Of a stretch of DNA of 51,848 nucleotides, positions 8,585 through 16,404 are shown one piece after another (position 1 is the stretch's first letter; every line of letters begins with the position of its first letter). A program made the translations under genes and the position numbers. The notes below the pieces were generated by a model, which worked only from the letters and a program-made list of their open reading frames with translations, searched no databases and was not told where the DNA came from. Source of the stretch: Actinomycetota bacterium (GTDB lineage Bacteria; Actinomycetota; Acidimicrobiia; Acidimicrobiales; MedAcidi-G1). The DNA is taken from positions 1 to 51,848 of the forward strand of contig PBLL01000002.1 in assembly GCA_002721755.1 (NCBI GenBank), read 5' to 3'.

Positions 8585-8977
8585 ATGAGTGAACTGGTTC
8601 CTATTGTTGATTACTTGGTACTGACTGATTCCTCATATTTGGAAGCAAATGAGTGCAGTGAATGCTCCGCTAGATTTTTTGACCGAAGAAACGCTTGTGC
8701 GGCCTGCGGAGGTACTTCATTTACAAGAACAGCTATCTCGAATCAGGCTGTTTTAACCTCTTTTAGCATTGTTCATCGAGCTGCTCCATCGGTTCCGGTT
8801 CCGTTTGTTTCAGCAATAGTTAAAACGGATGATGGAACTTCGGTCCGCTCCAATGTAGTTGGTTTAGATGACCCGATGGACGCGGAACTTGGGATGAAGT
8901 TGGTTTTAACAACCTATTCATGTGGTGTTGATGATGACGGCACAGAGTGCATAGCGTTCGGTTACGAACCTGCATAG
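8585..8977 (+). CDS. DUF35 Zn-ribbon/OB-fold acyl-CoA-binding protein
   Basis: This 130-residue protein has the DUF35 layout: an N-terminal rubredoxin-like zinc ribbon (CSECSARFFDRRNACAACG, about residues 22-40, four cysteines as two CxxC pairs) and an OB fold (about 55-128). Such proteins bind acyl-CoA or partner with thiolases, as ChsH2 does with Ltp2 in actinobacterial steroid side-chain degradation. The next gene, 22 bases downstream, is a SCP-x-type thiolase, which matches this pairing. A gga-rich ribosome-binding site precedes the ATG. Mycobacterium has a DUF35/thiolase pair (Rv1628c/Rv1627c) beside polA, so this may be the relocated equivalent, which is inference. Confidence 0.88.
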   Translation: MSELVPIVDYLVLTDSSYLEANECSECSARFFDRRNACAACGGTSFTRTAISNQAVLTSFSIVHRAAPSVPVPFVSAIVKTDDGTSVRSNVVGLDDPMDAELGMKLVLTTYSCGVDDDGTECIAFGYEPA

Positions 8978-8999
8978 AAACTGAAGAGAGGAAAATACT

Positions 9000-10196
9000 A
9001 TGAGTGACTCAATTTGGATAATTGGTGCAAACATGACAAAGTTCGCTCGTTATGAAGATGAGGATGCAGTTGACTTAGCTTCGAAAGCGAGTTTGGAAGC
9101 AATGTCGGATGCAGGAGTTTCAATTCATGACATGGATGTATTAGCTGCTGGAACCCTTTTTCAAGCAAGTACAAGTATGGGGCAGCGTATTCAAAAACAA
9201 ATTGGTCAAACCGGAATACCCGCCTACAACGTTTCAAATGCTTGCGCAACAGGTGCTACAGCTGTTCGAACTGTATACCTTTCGATAAAAGCCGGTGAAG
9301 CTGAGATGGGAATCGCGATTGGTGTTGAGCAGATGGGAAAGATGGGTCTGTTGTCAGGTGCTACGAAACAAGAACGAAATACTTTTGAACCTTCAGGGCG
9401 ATATGGAGCGGTTATGGGCGTTGATGGATTTCTCGGAACAGAAACCATGCCAGGCGTATTTGCTCAAGCTGGTATGCAATACGCCTATGAAAATGAAGGT
9501 GTGGGTTTTGAACAATTCGCGAGAGTCGCCTACAAAAACCATCAACATTCAACATTAAATCCATTAGCACAGTATCAAAAAGAGTTCTCGCTTGAAGAGG
9601 TAATGTCAGCTCCAGTTCAGAGTTATCCAAACACTCTTTTGATGTGTTGCCCCACGGGAGATGGTGCAGCAGCTGTAGTTTTAGTTTCAGAAAAGAAGTT
9701 ACGTACTCTACCTTTAGAAACACAAAGACGAGCCGTAAAGATATCTGCTTCTGTTTTGACCTCTGACCCTTATGTGGAAAGTGGTCAAGTCCAACCAGAT
9801 GTGAATACTCTTACTCGAAATGCAGCTAACCAGGCTTATGAAATGGCAGGTTTAGGCCCAGAAGATTTAGATTTAGTGGAACTGCATGATTGTTTTGCAA
9901 CAGCTGAATTGATCCATTATGACAATCTGGGTTTATGTGAACCGGGTGGTGCAGGAGACTTTATTGACTCAGGAAAACCCTTTAGAGATGGAGGAATGCC
10001 GGTAAATGTTTCTGGAGGATTAATTTCAAAGGGACACCCCATAGGTGCTACTGGTGTTGCAAACATTTATGAAGTTGCCACCCACCTAAGAGGAGAAGCG
10101 GGTGACAGGCAAATCGAAGGAGCAAAAGTTGGATTGGCGCATGTGATAGGACTTGGTTCTTCTTGTGGGATTCATATTTTGGAAAAAGCTTCTTAA
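9000..10196 (+). CDS. SCP-x/Ltp-type thiolase (lipid-transfer protein)
   Basis: This 398-residue protein is a thiolase-fold enzyme of the SCP-x/nonspecific lipid-transfer class. The catalytic Cys82 lies in NACATGATA, His296 in HDCFATAE and His346 in GHPIGATG; a C-terminal GLGSSCG loop resembles the second catalytic cysteine. It may therefore catalyse thiolytic or aldolytic cleavage of 3-ketoacyl-CoA or related substrates, together with the DUF35 protein encoded just upstream. There is no SCP2 sterol-carrier domain. A strong gagaggaaa site precedes the ATG. The substrate (fatty acid, sterol or other) cannot be read from sequence. Confidence 0.88.
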   Translation: MSDSIWIIGANMTKFARYEDEDAVDLASKASLEAMSDAGVSIHDMDVLAAGTLFQASTSMGQRIQKQIGQTGIPAYNVSNACATGATAVRTVYLSIKAGEAEMGIAIGVEQMGKMGLLSGATKQERNTFEPSGRYGAVMGVDGFLGTETMPGVFAQAGMQYAYENEGVGFEQFARVAYKNHQHSTLNPLAQYQKEFSLEEVMSAPVQSYPNTLLMCCPTGDGAAAVVLVSEKKLRTLPLETQRRAVKISASVLTSDPYVESGQVQPDVNTLTRNAANQAYEMAGLGPEDLDLVELHDCFATAELIHYDNLGLCEPGGAGDFIDSGKPFRDGGMPVNVSGGLISKGHPIGATGVANIYEVATHLRGEAGDRQIEGAKVGLAHVIGLGSSCGIHILEKAS

Positions 10197-10214
10197 TAAT
10201 CTGTAGAAACTAAA

Positions 10215-11081
10215 ATGGGTAATAAGTGGGTTAAAGGTGCTCGACCTAAGACTTTACCGGCTGCAATTGTGCCCGTTGCGTTGGGAACAGCTGCTGCTCA
10301 AGTGGAGAATTTTTCTACTCTTCCAGCAGTATTAGCGCTGCTTGTTGCTTTGACCCTGCAAGTTGGCGTCAACTATGCAAATGATTACTCAGATGGAATC
10401 AGAGGAAATGACGGTTCTTCTAGGGTTGGACCTACACGTCTAGTGGGGAGCGGACTTGCTTCTGCCTCTCAGGTGCTTCGTGCATCAATCATTATGTTTA
10501 CTTTCTCTGCGGCATCAGGATTGTGGCTTGCTTTGATTTCCTCACTTTGGCTATTACCGATCGGTGTTCTTTCTATACTTGGAGCCTGGTTTTATACCGG
10601 AGGTTCGAGCCCTTATGGGTACAGGGCACTAGGTGAAGCGTCCGTTTTCCTTTTCTTCGGATTAATTGCCACAAATGGAAGTTTTTTTGTTCAAGTAGAA
10701 AAAATTTCATTACTTTCTTTTATCTTGAGTTGTGTTGCCGGATTGCTATCTTGTGGATTACTGACTGTCAATAATTTGCGCGACCGCGAAAATGATAGTG
10801 GAGTTGGGAAACGCACTCTCAGTGTTGTGCTGGGTGAGGAAGTAAGCAAAAAACTTTTCACAGCTGCAATTTTTGTAAGTTTCCTGTTAGCTATCTCAGT
10901 TTCTTTTTGGAGTGCATATGCGTTAATTGTTTTACTTGCTATTCCTCTGGGCTACAAGATGGTTGGAACAGTTAAAGGTGCCCACGATGTTACAAGTTGG
11001 GGCTTAGCGTTACGACAGATGAGCCTCCTGCAAATTGTGTTGGGTGCTTTACTGGTTATCAGTCTTGTAATAAACAGCTAG
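10215..11081 (+). CDS. menA: 1,4-dihydroxy-2-naphthoate polyprenyltransferase
   Basis: MenA attaches the polyprenyl chain to 1,4-dihydroxy-2-naphthoate in the membrane, making demethylmenaquinone. It belongs to the UbiA family: the first Asp-rich motif is NYANDYSDGIRG (about 53-64) and the second is NNLRDRENDSGVGKRTL (about 186-202). Eight to nine hydrophobic segments are visible. The N-terminal WVKGARPKTLPAAIVPV is typical of MenA. Length 288 residues. The gene overlaps the convergent methyltransferase gene by four bases; together the pair performs the last two steps of menaquinone synthesis. Confidence 0.96.
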   Translation: MGNKWVKGARPKTLPAAIVPVALGTAAAQVENFSTLPAVLALLVALTLQVGVNYANDYSDGIRGNDGSSRVGPTRLVGSGLASASQVLRASIIMFTFSAASGLWLALISSLWLLPIGVLSILGAWFYTGGSSPYGYRALGEASVFLFFGLIATNGSFFVQVEKISLLSFILSCVAGLLSCGLLTVNNLRDRENDSGVGKRTLSVVLGEEVSKKLFTAAIFVSFLLAISVSFWSAYALIVLLAIPLGYKMVGTVKGAHDVTSWGLALRQMSLLQIVLGALLVISLVINS

Positions 11082-11782
11082 TTTTGTTTTTGAGCAATTA
11101 GGAGCTGTGCGATTCCGCCTGTCAGTCTTATTTTTTGCACCTCTGAAAAGCCTGAATTTTTTAACAGCTTGTGAAGTTCATTTTCAGATGGAAGATATAC
11201 AACCGAGCGGGGTAAATATCGATAAGCCTCTTTATCAGAAAATATTTTCCCGATAAATGGTACTATTTTGCTGAAGTAGAAAGAATGACCTATACGTATG
11301 AGCTTATTTTCTGGTTGGTCGACTTCCAGGATTGCTAGTTGAGATCCGGGTTTCAGAACCCTTGAAACTTCACTTAGAAATGGTTTTATATCAACGAAAT
11401 TTCTGAGTGCAAAACCACACGTCGCTCCATCCAAGGAAGAGTTCTTTAATGGGATTTTCAGAGCATCAGCGTTAATTAACGGTGCGATTGAATTAAAAGA
11501 AATAAGCATCCCGCGCGAGAAATCAAGTCCGATTGGCTCTGCGCCAGCCTTTTGCAAAGCACGACATAGGTCACCTGTTCCACAAGCGACGTCGAGAATT
11601 ATGCTTCCTGAAGCTGGTTTTAGTTGCTTAATGGTTTCTTTTCGCCAAACGACATCCAATCTAAAAGTTATCAGACGATTCAAAAAGTCGTATTTAGGAG
11701 CAATCCGATCAAACATTTTCTTTACCGTCATTTCTTTTTCGGAAAGTTTGGGTAAGGGATCCTGTCGTCTATTTTGTCCCAT
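11078..11782 (-). CDS. menG: Demethylmenaquinone methyltransferase (MenG/UbiE)
   Basis: This class I SAM-dependent methyltransferase converts demethylmenaquinone to menaquinone. Family landmarks in the 234 residues are VKKMFDRIAPKYDFLNRLITF near the N-terminus, the SAM-binding VACGTGDL, ATCGFALRNFVD in the middle, and a C-terminal LTGGIAQLLIAQK. No quinone other than menaquinone is expected, given the menA neighbour. It is transcribed towards menA and overlaps it by four bases. Upstream, the stop of a small membrane protein gene directly abuts its ATG, so these two minus-strand genes look co-transcribed. Confidence 0.95.
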   Translation of the reverse strand: MGQNRRQDPLPKLSEKEMTVKKMFDRIAPKYDFLNRLITFRLDVVWRKETIKQLKPASGSIILDVACGTGDLCRALQKAGAEPIGLDFSRGMLISFNSIAPLINADALKIPLKNSSLDGATCGFALRNFVDIKPFLSEVSRVLKPGSQLAILEVDQPENKLIRIGHSFYFSKIVPFIGKIFSDKEAYRYLPRSVVYLPSENELHKLLKNSGFSEVQKIRLTGGIAQLLIAQKQN

Positions 11783-12118
11783 TTAATTGAACCAGATTTT
11801 CTGATACTCGCGGCTAAGAGGATGAATGAGAAGAGCTAAGAGAGCGACAGGAAATATTAGTGAAAATATCATTTCTACCCCACCTATTTGGGAAGCGATA
11901 CGCAACAATACAGAACTGATCGAAGTCACTACACCCAGTTTCCAGGCGATTTTTTTGTCATTGGCTATTCCGTATCCAGCTAAGAGCATACCTACCCCGA
12001 TCAATGCAAAAAATGTGCCCCTAGCTATATTGAAGACACCCTCCATATAAAGTAGAACGTTTCCCAAAACAAGCGTTTGAGTTTGATATCTGTTTATCCA
12101 GCGTCGAGATTGCAACAT
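11783..12118 (-). CDS. Small membrane protein, unknown
   Basis: I do not recognise a family for this 111-residue protein. It has a basic N-terminus (LQSRRWINRYQTQT), then three likely membrane helices (about 14-50 as one or two segments, 55-72 and 80-97) and a short charged tail. The ATG is preceded by aaagga. Its stop is immediately followed by the menG start, and mshD lies upstream on the same strand, so it may belong to a mshD-to-menG transcription unit. A role in quinone or redox metabolism is suggested only by position. Confidence 0.7.
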   Translation of the reverse strand: MLQSRRWINRYQTQTLVLGNVLLYMEGVFNIARGTFFALIGVGMLLAGYGIANDKKIAWKLGVVTSISSVLLRIASQIGGVEMIFSLIFPVALLALLIHPLSREYQKIWFN

Positions 12119-12160
12119 TTGTCCTTTGGTTATGAATTCACTAAATAGACATTTCGTAGA

Positions 12161-12949
12161 CTATTCTTTGGAAGAAACATCTTTGCGTATTATTCGTTGA
12201 AAGCATCTATTGGTTGACGAATGTTGAAAACCAATAGAATCATAGATTTTCAAAGCGGGAAAATTATCTGATTCAACATATAAAAATACTTCGCGAATCT
12301 TTTGGGTCGACAGCCACTCCAAGCCGGACAAGGCTAGTTCACGTCCCACACCGTCACCTTGGAAAACAGGGTCAACAGCTATTACAAATATTTCACCTCG
12401 TAACTGTTTGGATTTCTTACAGCAGGAGCAATGCTCCCCATGAAGTTTCATCCAACAGAACCCTTTAACAATTTGGTTATCCTCCAAAATTCTGAACCCA
12501 TCGTCAATGTGCCAGGCTTCTGATTGTGTTGAACTCAAGCGATCCTCTGTCATGTCGCGTTGTTCAGGATGCCAATCAAAAGCAGAATTATTGATTCGAA
12601 TAACCTCGTTAACATCGGCGGAAGTGAATTCACGTGTCCTTATTTGAGAGGGAATAGCTGGAAGAGCACGCGACAAAATTTTTAAATCACGAAAGGGTAC
12701 ATAACCAGCAGAAATAGGTACAGAGTCGAGCTCGTCGTTTGCATTTTCTACCCAATACTCTATATTTCCACCACCAGATATTGAGACAGTTTGAGCTGCG
12801 GCTTCCAACATTCGCTGGGAGCGTTCTCTGCTGCCTTCAGCAACATTTATTTCGAGAAGCCAAGTATTAATTTGTGTTTCGGTTTCTCCGACGTTCTTTT
12901 TTGTCAAGGTTGCAGTGTCTGTTCCGTCAGAAACAAGTAGTTGTTCCAT
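12161..12949 (-). CDS. mshD: Mycothiol synthase (acetyltransferase)
   Basis: MshD transfers acetyl from acetyl-CoA to Cys-GlcN-Ins, the last step of mycothiol synthesis; mycothiol is the actinobacterial counterpart of glutathione. The 262 residues form two GNAT modules. The C-terminal one is well conserved: FAVDPVFQGDGVGRELA-like acetyl-CoA loop (VDPVFQGDGVGRELAL), LYVESDNFPALKIYDSIGF. The RTREFTSADVNEVIRINNSAF segment opens that module. The N-terminal module is divergent, as usual. The ATG has no Shine-Dalgarno, but TAGCAT on the minus strand ends eight bases upstream. It is divergent from nth, with only 46 bases between starts. Confidence 0.88.
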   Translation of the reverse strand: MEQLLVSDGTDTATLTKKNVGETETQINTWLLEINVAEGSRERSQRMLEAAAQTVSISGGGNIEYWVENANDELDSVPISAGYVPFRDLKILSRALPAIPSQIRTREFTSADVNEVIRINNSAFDWHPEQRDMTEDRLSSTQSEAWHIDDGFRILEDNQIVKGFCWMKLHGEHCSCCKKSKQLRGEIFVIAVDPVFQGDGVGRELALSGLEWLSTQKIREVFLYVESDNFPALKIYDSIGFQHSSTNRCFQRIIRKDVSSKE

Positions 12950-12957
12950 TAAACAGA

Positions 12958-12963
12958 ATGCTA
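12958..12963 (-). promoter_or_regulatory. Candidate -10 for leaderless mshD
   Basis: On the minus strand TAGCAT ends eight bases before the mshD ATG, matching the TANNNT pattern of leaderless actinobacterial genes. No Shine-Dalgarno is present. Confidence 0.45.
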
Positions 12964-12983
12964 CTGGAGAGAATGAAAGACGC

Positions 12984-12989
12984 TACGGT
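12984..12989 (+). promoter_or_regulatory. Candidate -10 for leaderless nth
   Basis: TACGGT ends six bases before ATG 12996, and no Shine-Dalgarno is present. This spacing would put the transcription start at or next to the A of the ATG and supports 12996 over the longer upstream start at 12915. Confidence 0.5.
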
Positions 12990-12995
12990 TTGGGT

Positions 12996-13637
12996 ATGGG
13001 GACACCAAGATCGCCGAAAGGGAGGGCACGTGAGACGCATAAGAGACTGGGATTTGAGTACCCAGACGCTAAATGCGAATTAGATCACAAGAACCCATTT
13101 GAACTATTAGCTGCAACTATTTTGTCCGCGCAATGCACTGATAAGAGAGTGAATATGGTTACCCCAAACCTTTTTCGTGAATATCCTGATGCAGAATCTT
13201 TGTCAGAAGCTAGTGAGGTGAGAGTTCAGGAGCTTGTTAGATCAACAGGTTTCTACGTAAACAAAACTAAAAGCCTTTTAGGAATGGCGCAAGCTTTAGT
13301 TGATAATCACAACGGTTCAGTACCATCTTCAATGAAAGAACTAACTGCATTGCCTGGTGTCGGTAGGAAAACAGCAAACGTAGTAAGAAGTGTTGCTTTG
13401 GACCTTCCTGGTCTCCCAGTAGACACACATGTCGGACGCCTTTCGAGACGTATTGGAATTACCGAAGAAAAAGACCCAGTAAAAGTAGAAATGGAACTCA
13501 ATCCAATGGTTGCTGCTTCTGAGCGAGGATTGTTTAGCTTGAGATTGATACTTCACGGTAGAAGAGTCTGCTCTAGCAGGAAACCAGTTTGTGAAGATTG
13601 CGTTTTAAATGATTTTTGCGCGAGTTCAGAAATTTGA
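12996..13637 (+). CDS. nth: Endonuclease III, base excision repair glycosylase
   Basis: Nth removes oxidised pyrimidines and cleaves the abasic site. In the 213-residue protein from ATG 12996 the helix-hairpin-helix reads LPGVGRKTA with catalytic Lys125, followed by catalytic Asp143 in VDTHVGR. The [4Fe-4S] loop is complete: C192-x6-C199-x2-C202-x5-C208. ILSAQCTDKRVN (42-53) is the family signature. A longer frame opens at 12915 and would overlap the divergent mshD; the extra 27 residues are not conserved-looking and ATG 12996 has a leaderless promoter signature. A hairpin-rich region with a terminator follows. Confidence 0.95.
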   Translation: MGTPRSPKGRARETHKRLGFEYPDAKCELDHKNPFELLAATILSAQCTDKRVNMVTPNLFREYPDAESLSEASEVRVQELVRSTGFYVNKTKSLLGMAQALVDNHNGSVPSSMKELTALPGVGRKTANVVRSVALDLPGLPVDTHVGRLSRRIGITEEKDPVKVEMELNPMVAASERGLFSLRLILHGRRVCSSRKPVCEDCVLNDFCASSEI

Positions 13638-13685
13638 AAATGTTCAATTTGGTAAAAAATTTTCAAAAAGTGTAATTTTGTTTAT

Positions 13686-13703
13686 CCGGGTACCGCAACC
13701 CGG
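13686..13703 (+). ncRNA. Stem-loop with ACCGCA hexaloop
   Basis: ccgggt (13686-13691) pairs perfectly with acccgg (13698-13703) around the six-base loop accgca. The loop has A at position 1 and G at position 4, the rule reported for hairpins bound by ANTAR regulators, and an ANTAR protein is encoded at 33764. The usual second hexaloop is not obvious; the next stem has a seven-base loop. Confidence 0.35.
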
Positions 13704-13707
13704 TTTG

Positions 13708-13738
13708 GCGAGAATCGGGTTCCCGCCACCCGCCTCGC
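13708..13738 (+). ncRNA. Second GC-rich stem-loop
   Basis: An outer stem gcgag/ctcgc (13708-13712 with 13734-13738) encloses an inner stem cgggt/acccg (13716-13720 with 13728-13732) around a seven-base loop. It sits between the hexaloop hairpin and the terminator. GC content here is far above the surroundings. Confidence 0.4.
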
Positions 13739-13741
13739 TCG

Positions 13742-13772
13742 CTCGGCGCCCTTATGGGGCGCTGAGCTTTTT
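13742..13772 (+). terminator. Rho-independent terminator downstream of nth
   Basis: A ten-pair stem (13742-13751 with 13757-13766, one G.U) around a five-base loop is followed by C and a run of five T (13768-13772). It is on the plus strand, about 105 bases after the nth stop, and is the last of three consecutive GC-rich hairpins. Confidence 0.8.
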
Positions 13773-13965
13773 ATAGGTCTTTTGAAAGATGCTCTAACTC
13801 ACGCAGGGCGCCGCGTAGATGCCTTTCTGTTTCAAGTAGGTTTCTTTGAGACCCATCGATTTCATTAGAACTTGTTGACTTATCGTTTATTTCAATTAAT
13901 GAATCTAGTAAAGACTGAAGTTGGGTTTTCAGTGAAGATAACTCTGCTTTTGAAATTATTTGCAC
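13771..13965 (-). CDS. Possible small coiled-coil protein
   Basis: This frame encodes about 64 residues from GTG 13965 (66 from TTG 13971). The product is almost entirely heptad-like helix (SSLKTQLQSLLDSLIEI, then RNLLETERHLRGALRELEHL). It fills the only gene-free stretch over 300 bases (13638-14048) on the strand opposite the his promoter. No ribosome-binding site is seen and no family is recognised. Codon use and composition are compatible with a real gene, but it could be chance. Its stop lies right at the T-run of the nth terminator. Confidence 0.4.
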   Translation of the reverse strand: MQIISKAELSSLKTQLQSLLDSLIEINDKSTSSNEIDGSQRNLLETERHLRGALRELEHLSKDL

Positions 13966-14002
13966 GATCAATTTTGCTTCAGTAATGAAAAATTAACAAC
14001 AC

Positions 14003-14008
14003 TATAAT
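14003..14008 (+). promoter_or_regulatory. Candidate -10 box of the his operon
   Basis: A perfect TATAAT lies 40 bases before hisD. No good -35 is seen 16-18 bases upstream, as is common in actinobacteria. The predicted leader is about 35 bases, carries aggag (14031-14035) and is too short for a classical his-leader attenuator. Confidence 0.5.
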
Positions 14009-14048
14009 TCGTTACAAACGAGCACTCCTTAGGAGATAGCGTGGTGTA

Positions 14049-15338
14049 ATGCTTAAGCGAATTGATTTACGAGGTAAAAGTTTAGATTTGGCAGCCTTTT
14101 TACCTTCCTCTGCGCAAACTCAAAATTTGCCGATCGATCAAGTAAGAGCAATTATTGATCAAGTCAGAACTGGAGGAGATGAAGCTTTACGCGACCTTAC
14201 TCAAAAGTATGATGGTACTAATCTAGAAGAGCTTGAAGTCAACCAAGAACAAATAACAGATGCATACAATTCAGTTTCGGCAGGCTTCAGAGAAGCGATC
14301 GCATCTTCAGCAGAAGCAATAATCAAATATCAAGAAACTCAGCTGAGTGGCCATAAGGCTTTGGAAGACAGAGGATTGTCTGTTGAGACATTTAAGAAAC
14401 CAGTTCAGAGTGCCGGATGTTATGTTCCGGGAGGTTTAGCAGCCTATCCTTCAACATTGCTAATGACGGCATTAGTCGCACGAGTGGCAGGTGTCGAAAG
14501 GGTTGTAGTAACCGTGCCACCTTCGGGAAAAGAAGGAGTCTCGATCGAAACTTTAGCTGCTGCTCATATTGCAAAAGTAGATGCCGTGTATCAGATAGGA
14601 GGAGCTCAAGCAATTGCTGCACTGGCTTATGGAACCGAAACAATCAATCCAGTCGATGTAATTGTTGGTCCTGGAAATATTTATGTATCTTTGGCGAAAC
14701 AAGAAGTTTCAGGAAAAGTTGGTGTACCAGCGTCTTTTGCCGGCCCATCAGAAATAATGGTAATAGCTGATTCGACGGCAAAAGCCCGATTCGTTGCAGT
14801 CGATCTTGCCGTTCAAGCTGAACACGGCCCAGGTGGAAAATCATGGCTTCTCACAACAGATGAGAACATAGCTCGTGAAGTTGAAAATGAATTAGAAAAT
14901 TTGATTAAGAACTCCGTCCGAAGTGAAAGCATCAAAGCGACTTTTGAAAGTGGAGGTTACTGCGTATTACTTGACAATTTAGAAAACGCTATTGAAATTG
15001 TCGATACAATCGCACCGGAACACCTACAGATAATGACCGAAAAAGCAGACGACATAGCAAGAAAAATTTCAAACGCTGGGGCAATATTTTGCGGTGATTG
15101 GTCGCCTGCTTCCTTGGGCGACTACATGGCGGGCCCAAGTCATGTACTACCAACATCTGGAACTGCGCGTTTTGCAGGTGCTTTGACTGTAAATGACTTT
15201 ATGAGAGACATGCATATTGTTAAAAGCACTCGAGAAGCTTTACAGCGTCTTGGTCCACATATAATTAATTTTGCTGATGCGGAAGGTCTCCAAAGCCATG
15301 CCGACTCCGTGCGTTTAAGGGGGATCGATGCCGAATAA
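14049..15338 (+). CDS. hisD: Histidinol dehydrogenase
   Basis: HisD oxidises L-histidinol to histidine in two NAD-dependent steps. The 429 residues carry the family signatures GCYVPGGLAAYPSTLLMTA, VGPGNIYV, FAGPSEIMVIAD, AEHGPGG and, near the C-terminus, HVLPTSGTARFAG, which include the zinc ligands. It is the first gene of an eight-gene his/groES run. The ATG lies 13 bases after aggag, slightly far. The 3' end overlaps hisC by 11 bases. Confidence 0.98.
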   Translation: MLKRIDLRGKSLDLAAFLPSSAQTQNLPIDQVRAIIDQVRTGGDEALRDLTQKYDGTNLEELEVNQEQITDAYNSVSAGFREAIASSAEAIIKYQETQLSGHKALEDRGLSVETFKKPVQSAGCYVPGGLAAYPSTLLMTALVARVAGVERVVVTVPPSGKEGVSIETLAAAHIAKVDAVYQIGGAQAIAALAYGTETINPVDVIVGPGNIYVSLAKQEVSGKVGVPASFAGPSEIMVIADSTAKARFVAVDLAVQAEHGPGGKSWLLTTDENIAREVENELENLIKNSVRSESIKATFESGGYCVLLDNLENAIEIVDTIAPEHLQIMTEKADDIARKISNAGAIFCGDWSPASLGDYMAGPSHVLPTSGTARFAGALTVNDFMRDMHIVKSTREALQRLGPHIINFADAEGLQSHADSVRLRGIDAE

Positions 15339-16404
15339 AAAACCAATGTCGCGTGATGATCTTACAGTTTTAGAGGGGTACCATTCTCCGCAGTTTGAGG
15401 TTCCAGTGAAACTAAATACAAATGAATCCCCCTTTCCACTTCCAAAGAACTTCAAAAAAGAATTCAATTCAGAAATAAAAAAACTTGATCTGAATCGCTA
15501 CCCCCAACGGGAAGCAAATGAATTATGTATTTCCATAGCGGAAAAAGAATCCTTGAATATAAACCAAGTTTTTGCGGCCAATGGGTCAAATGAAATAATC
15601 CAGTCAATTTTCTTAGCTTTTGGAGGCAATGGAAGATCTGTATTGATTTTCGAACCTACTTATGCAATGCATTCCCAGATTGCCAAAATTACAGGAACTC
15701 GTGTTATCAAAGGTTCGCGTGAGAGTAACTTTGAGGTAAACAAAGATGAGGCACTTAAATTAATTGAAGAAGAGAGCCCAGATATTGTCTTCTTATGTTC
15801 CCCTAATAACCCAACAGGGAACTTAGAGAGCGAAGGTTTGGTAAATTCGATTCGCTCGAAACTAGATGAGTCTGGAGGCTTGCTAGTGCTCGATCAGGCT
15901 TATGAAGACTTTGCAGAAGAACCATCGACTTTAACCGTTGACGAAAAATCTAATCTTATTTTTGTAAGGACTTTTTCTAAAGTTTGGTCATTAGCTGGAA
16001 TTCGTCTCGGGTATGTATTAGCTCCAGAATGGTGCATTAACGAGATCAGAAACGTTTCTCTGCCGTATCACCTTGACTCTGTAAAACAAAAGGCGGGGGT
16101 TCTCGCTTTAAAGCATGAAACCGAAATGCTTTTAAGGGTAAAAGAAATCAAGGAAGAGAAAAATAGGGTTTATGAGTTACTTAAATCTCTTCCAGTAGAT
16201 ATCTGGCCATCAGAAGCTAATTTCTTATTATTTAGGCCCAAAGGTATTGATGGCTATAAATTGTGGGGAGACCTTTTAAATGAAGGGATATTACTGAGAG
16301 ATTGTTCAAGTTGGGAAAATTTAGAGGGATGTTTGAGAGTTACAATCGGCACTCCAAATGAGAACACAAAATTTTTAGAGAGACTTCGGGAGATATTGGG
16401 ATAA
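15328..16404 (+). CDS. hisC: Histidinol-phosphate aminotransferase
   Basis: HisC is a PLP-dependent class I/II aminotransferase making histidinol phosphate. Motifs in the 358 residues are KLNTNESPFPLP (substrate/PLP region, about 28-39), AANGSNEIIQ, CSPNNPTGN, DQAYEDF and the PLP-lysine segment RTFSKVWSLAGIRLGY. The ATG lies inside the last codons of hisD and its stop overlaps the hisB ATG (taATGg), so these genes are translationally coupled. Confidence 0.97.
   Translation: MPNKKPMSRDDLTVLEGYHSPQFEVPVKLNTNESPFPLPKNFKKEFNSEIKKLDLNRYPQREANELCISIAEKESLNINQVFAANGSNEIIQSIFLAFGGNGRSVLIFEPTYAMHSQIAKITGTRVIKGSRESNFEVNKDEALKLIEEESPDIVFLCSPNNPTGNLESEGLVNSIRSKLDESGGLLVLDQAYEDFAEEPSTLTVDEKSNLIFVRTFSKVWSLAGIRLGYVLAPEWCINEIRNVSLPYHLDSVKQKAGVLALKHETEMLLRVKEIKEEKNRVYELLKSLPVDIWPSEANFLLFRPKGIDGYKLWGDLLNEGILLRDCSSWENLEGCLRVTIGTPNENTKFLERLREILG

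Noticed and set aside
9295-9723. Overlapping ORFs inside the thiolase gene
   Set aside because: Both are alternative frames of a gene with intact catalytic motifs.
13972-14048. Histidine-codon leader peptide attenuator before hisD
   Set aside because: The predicted leader is only about 35 bases and contains no His-rich ORF.
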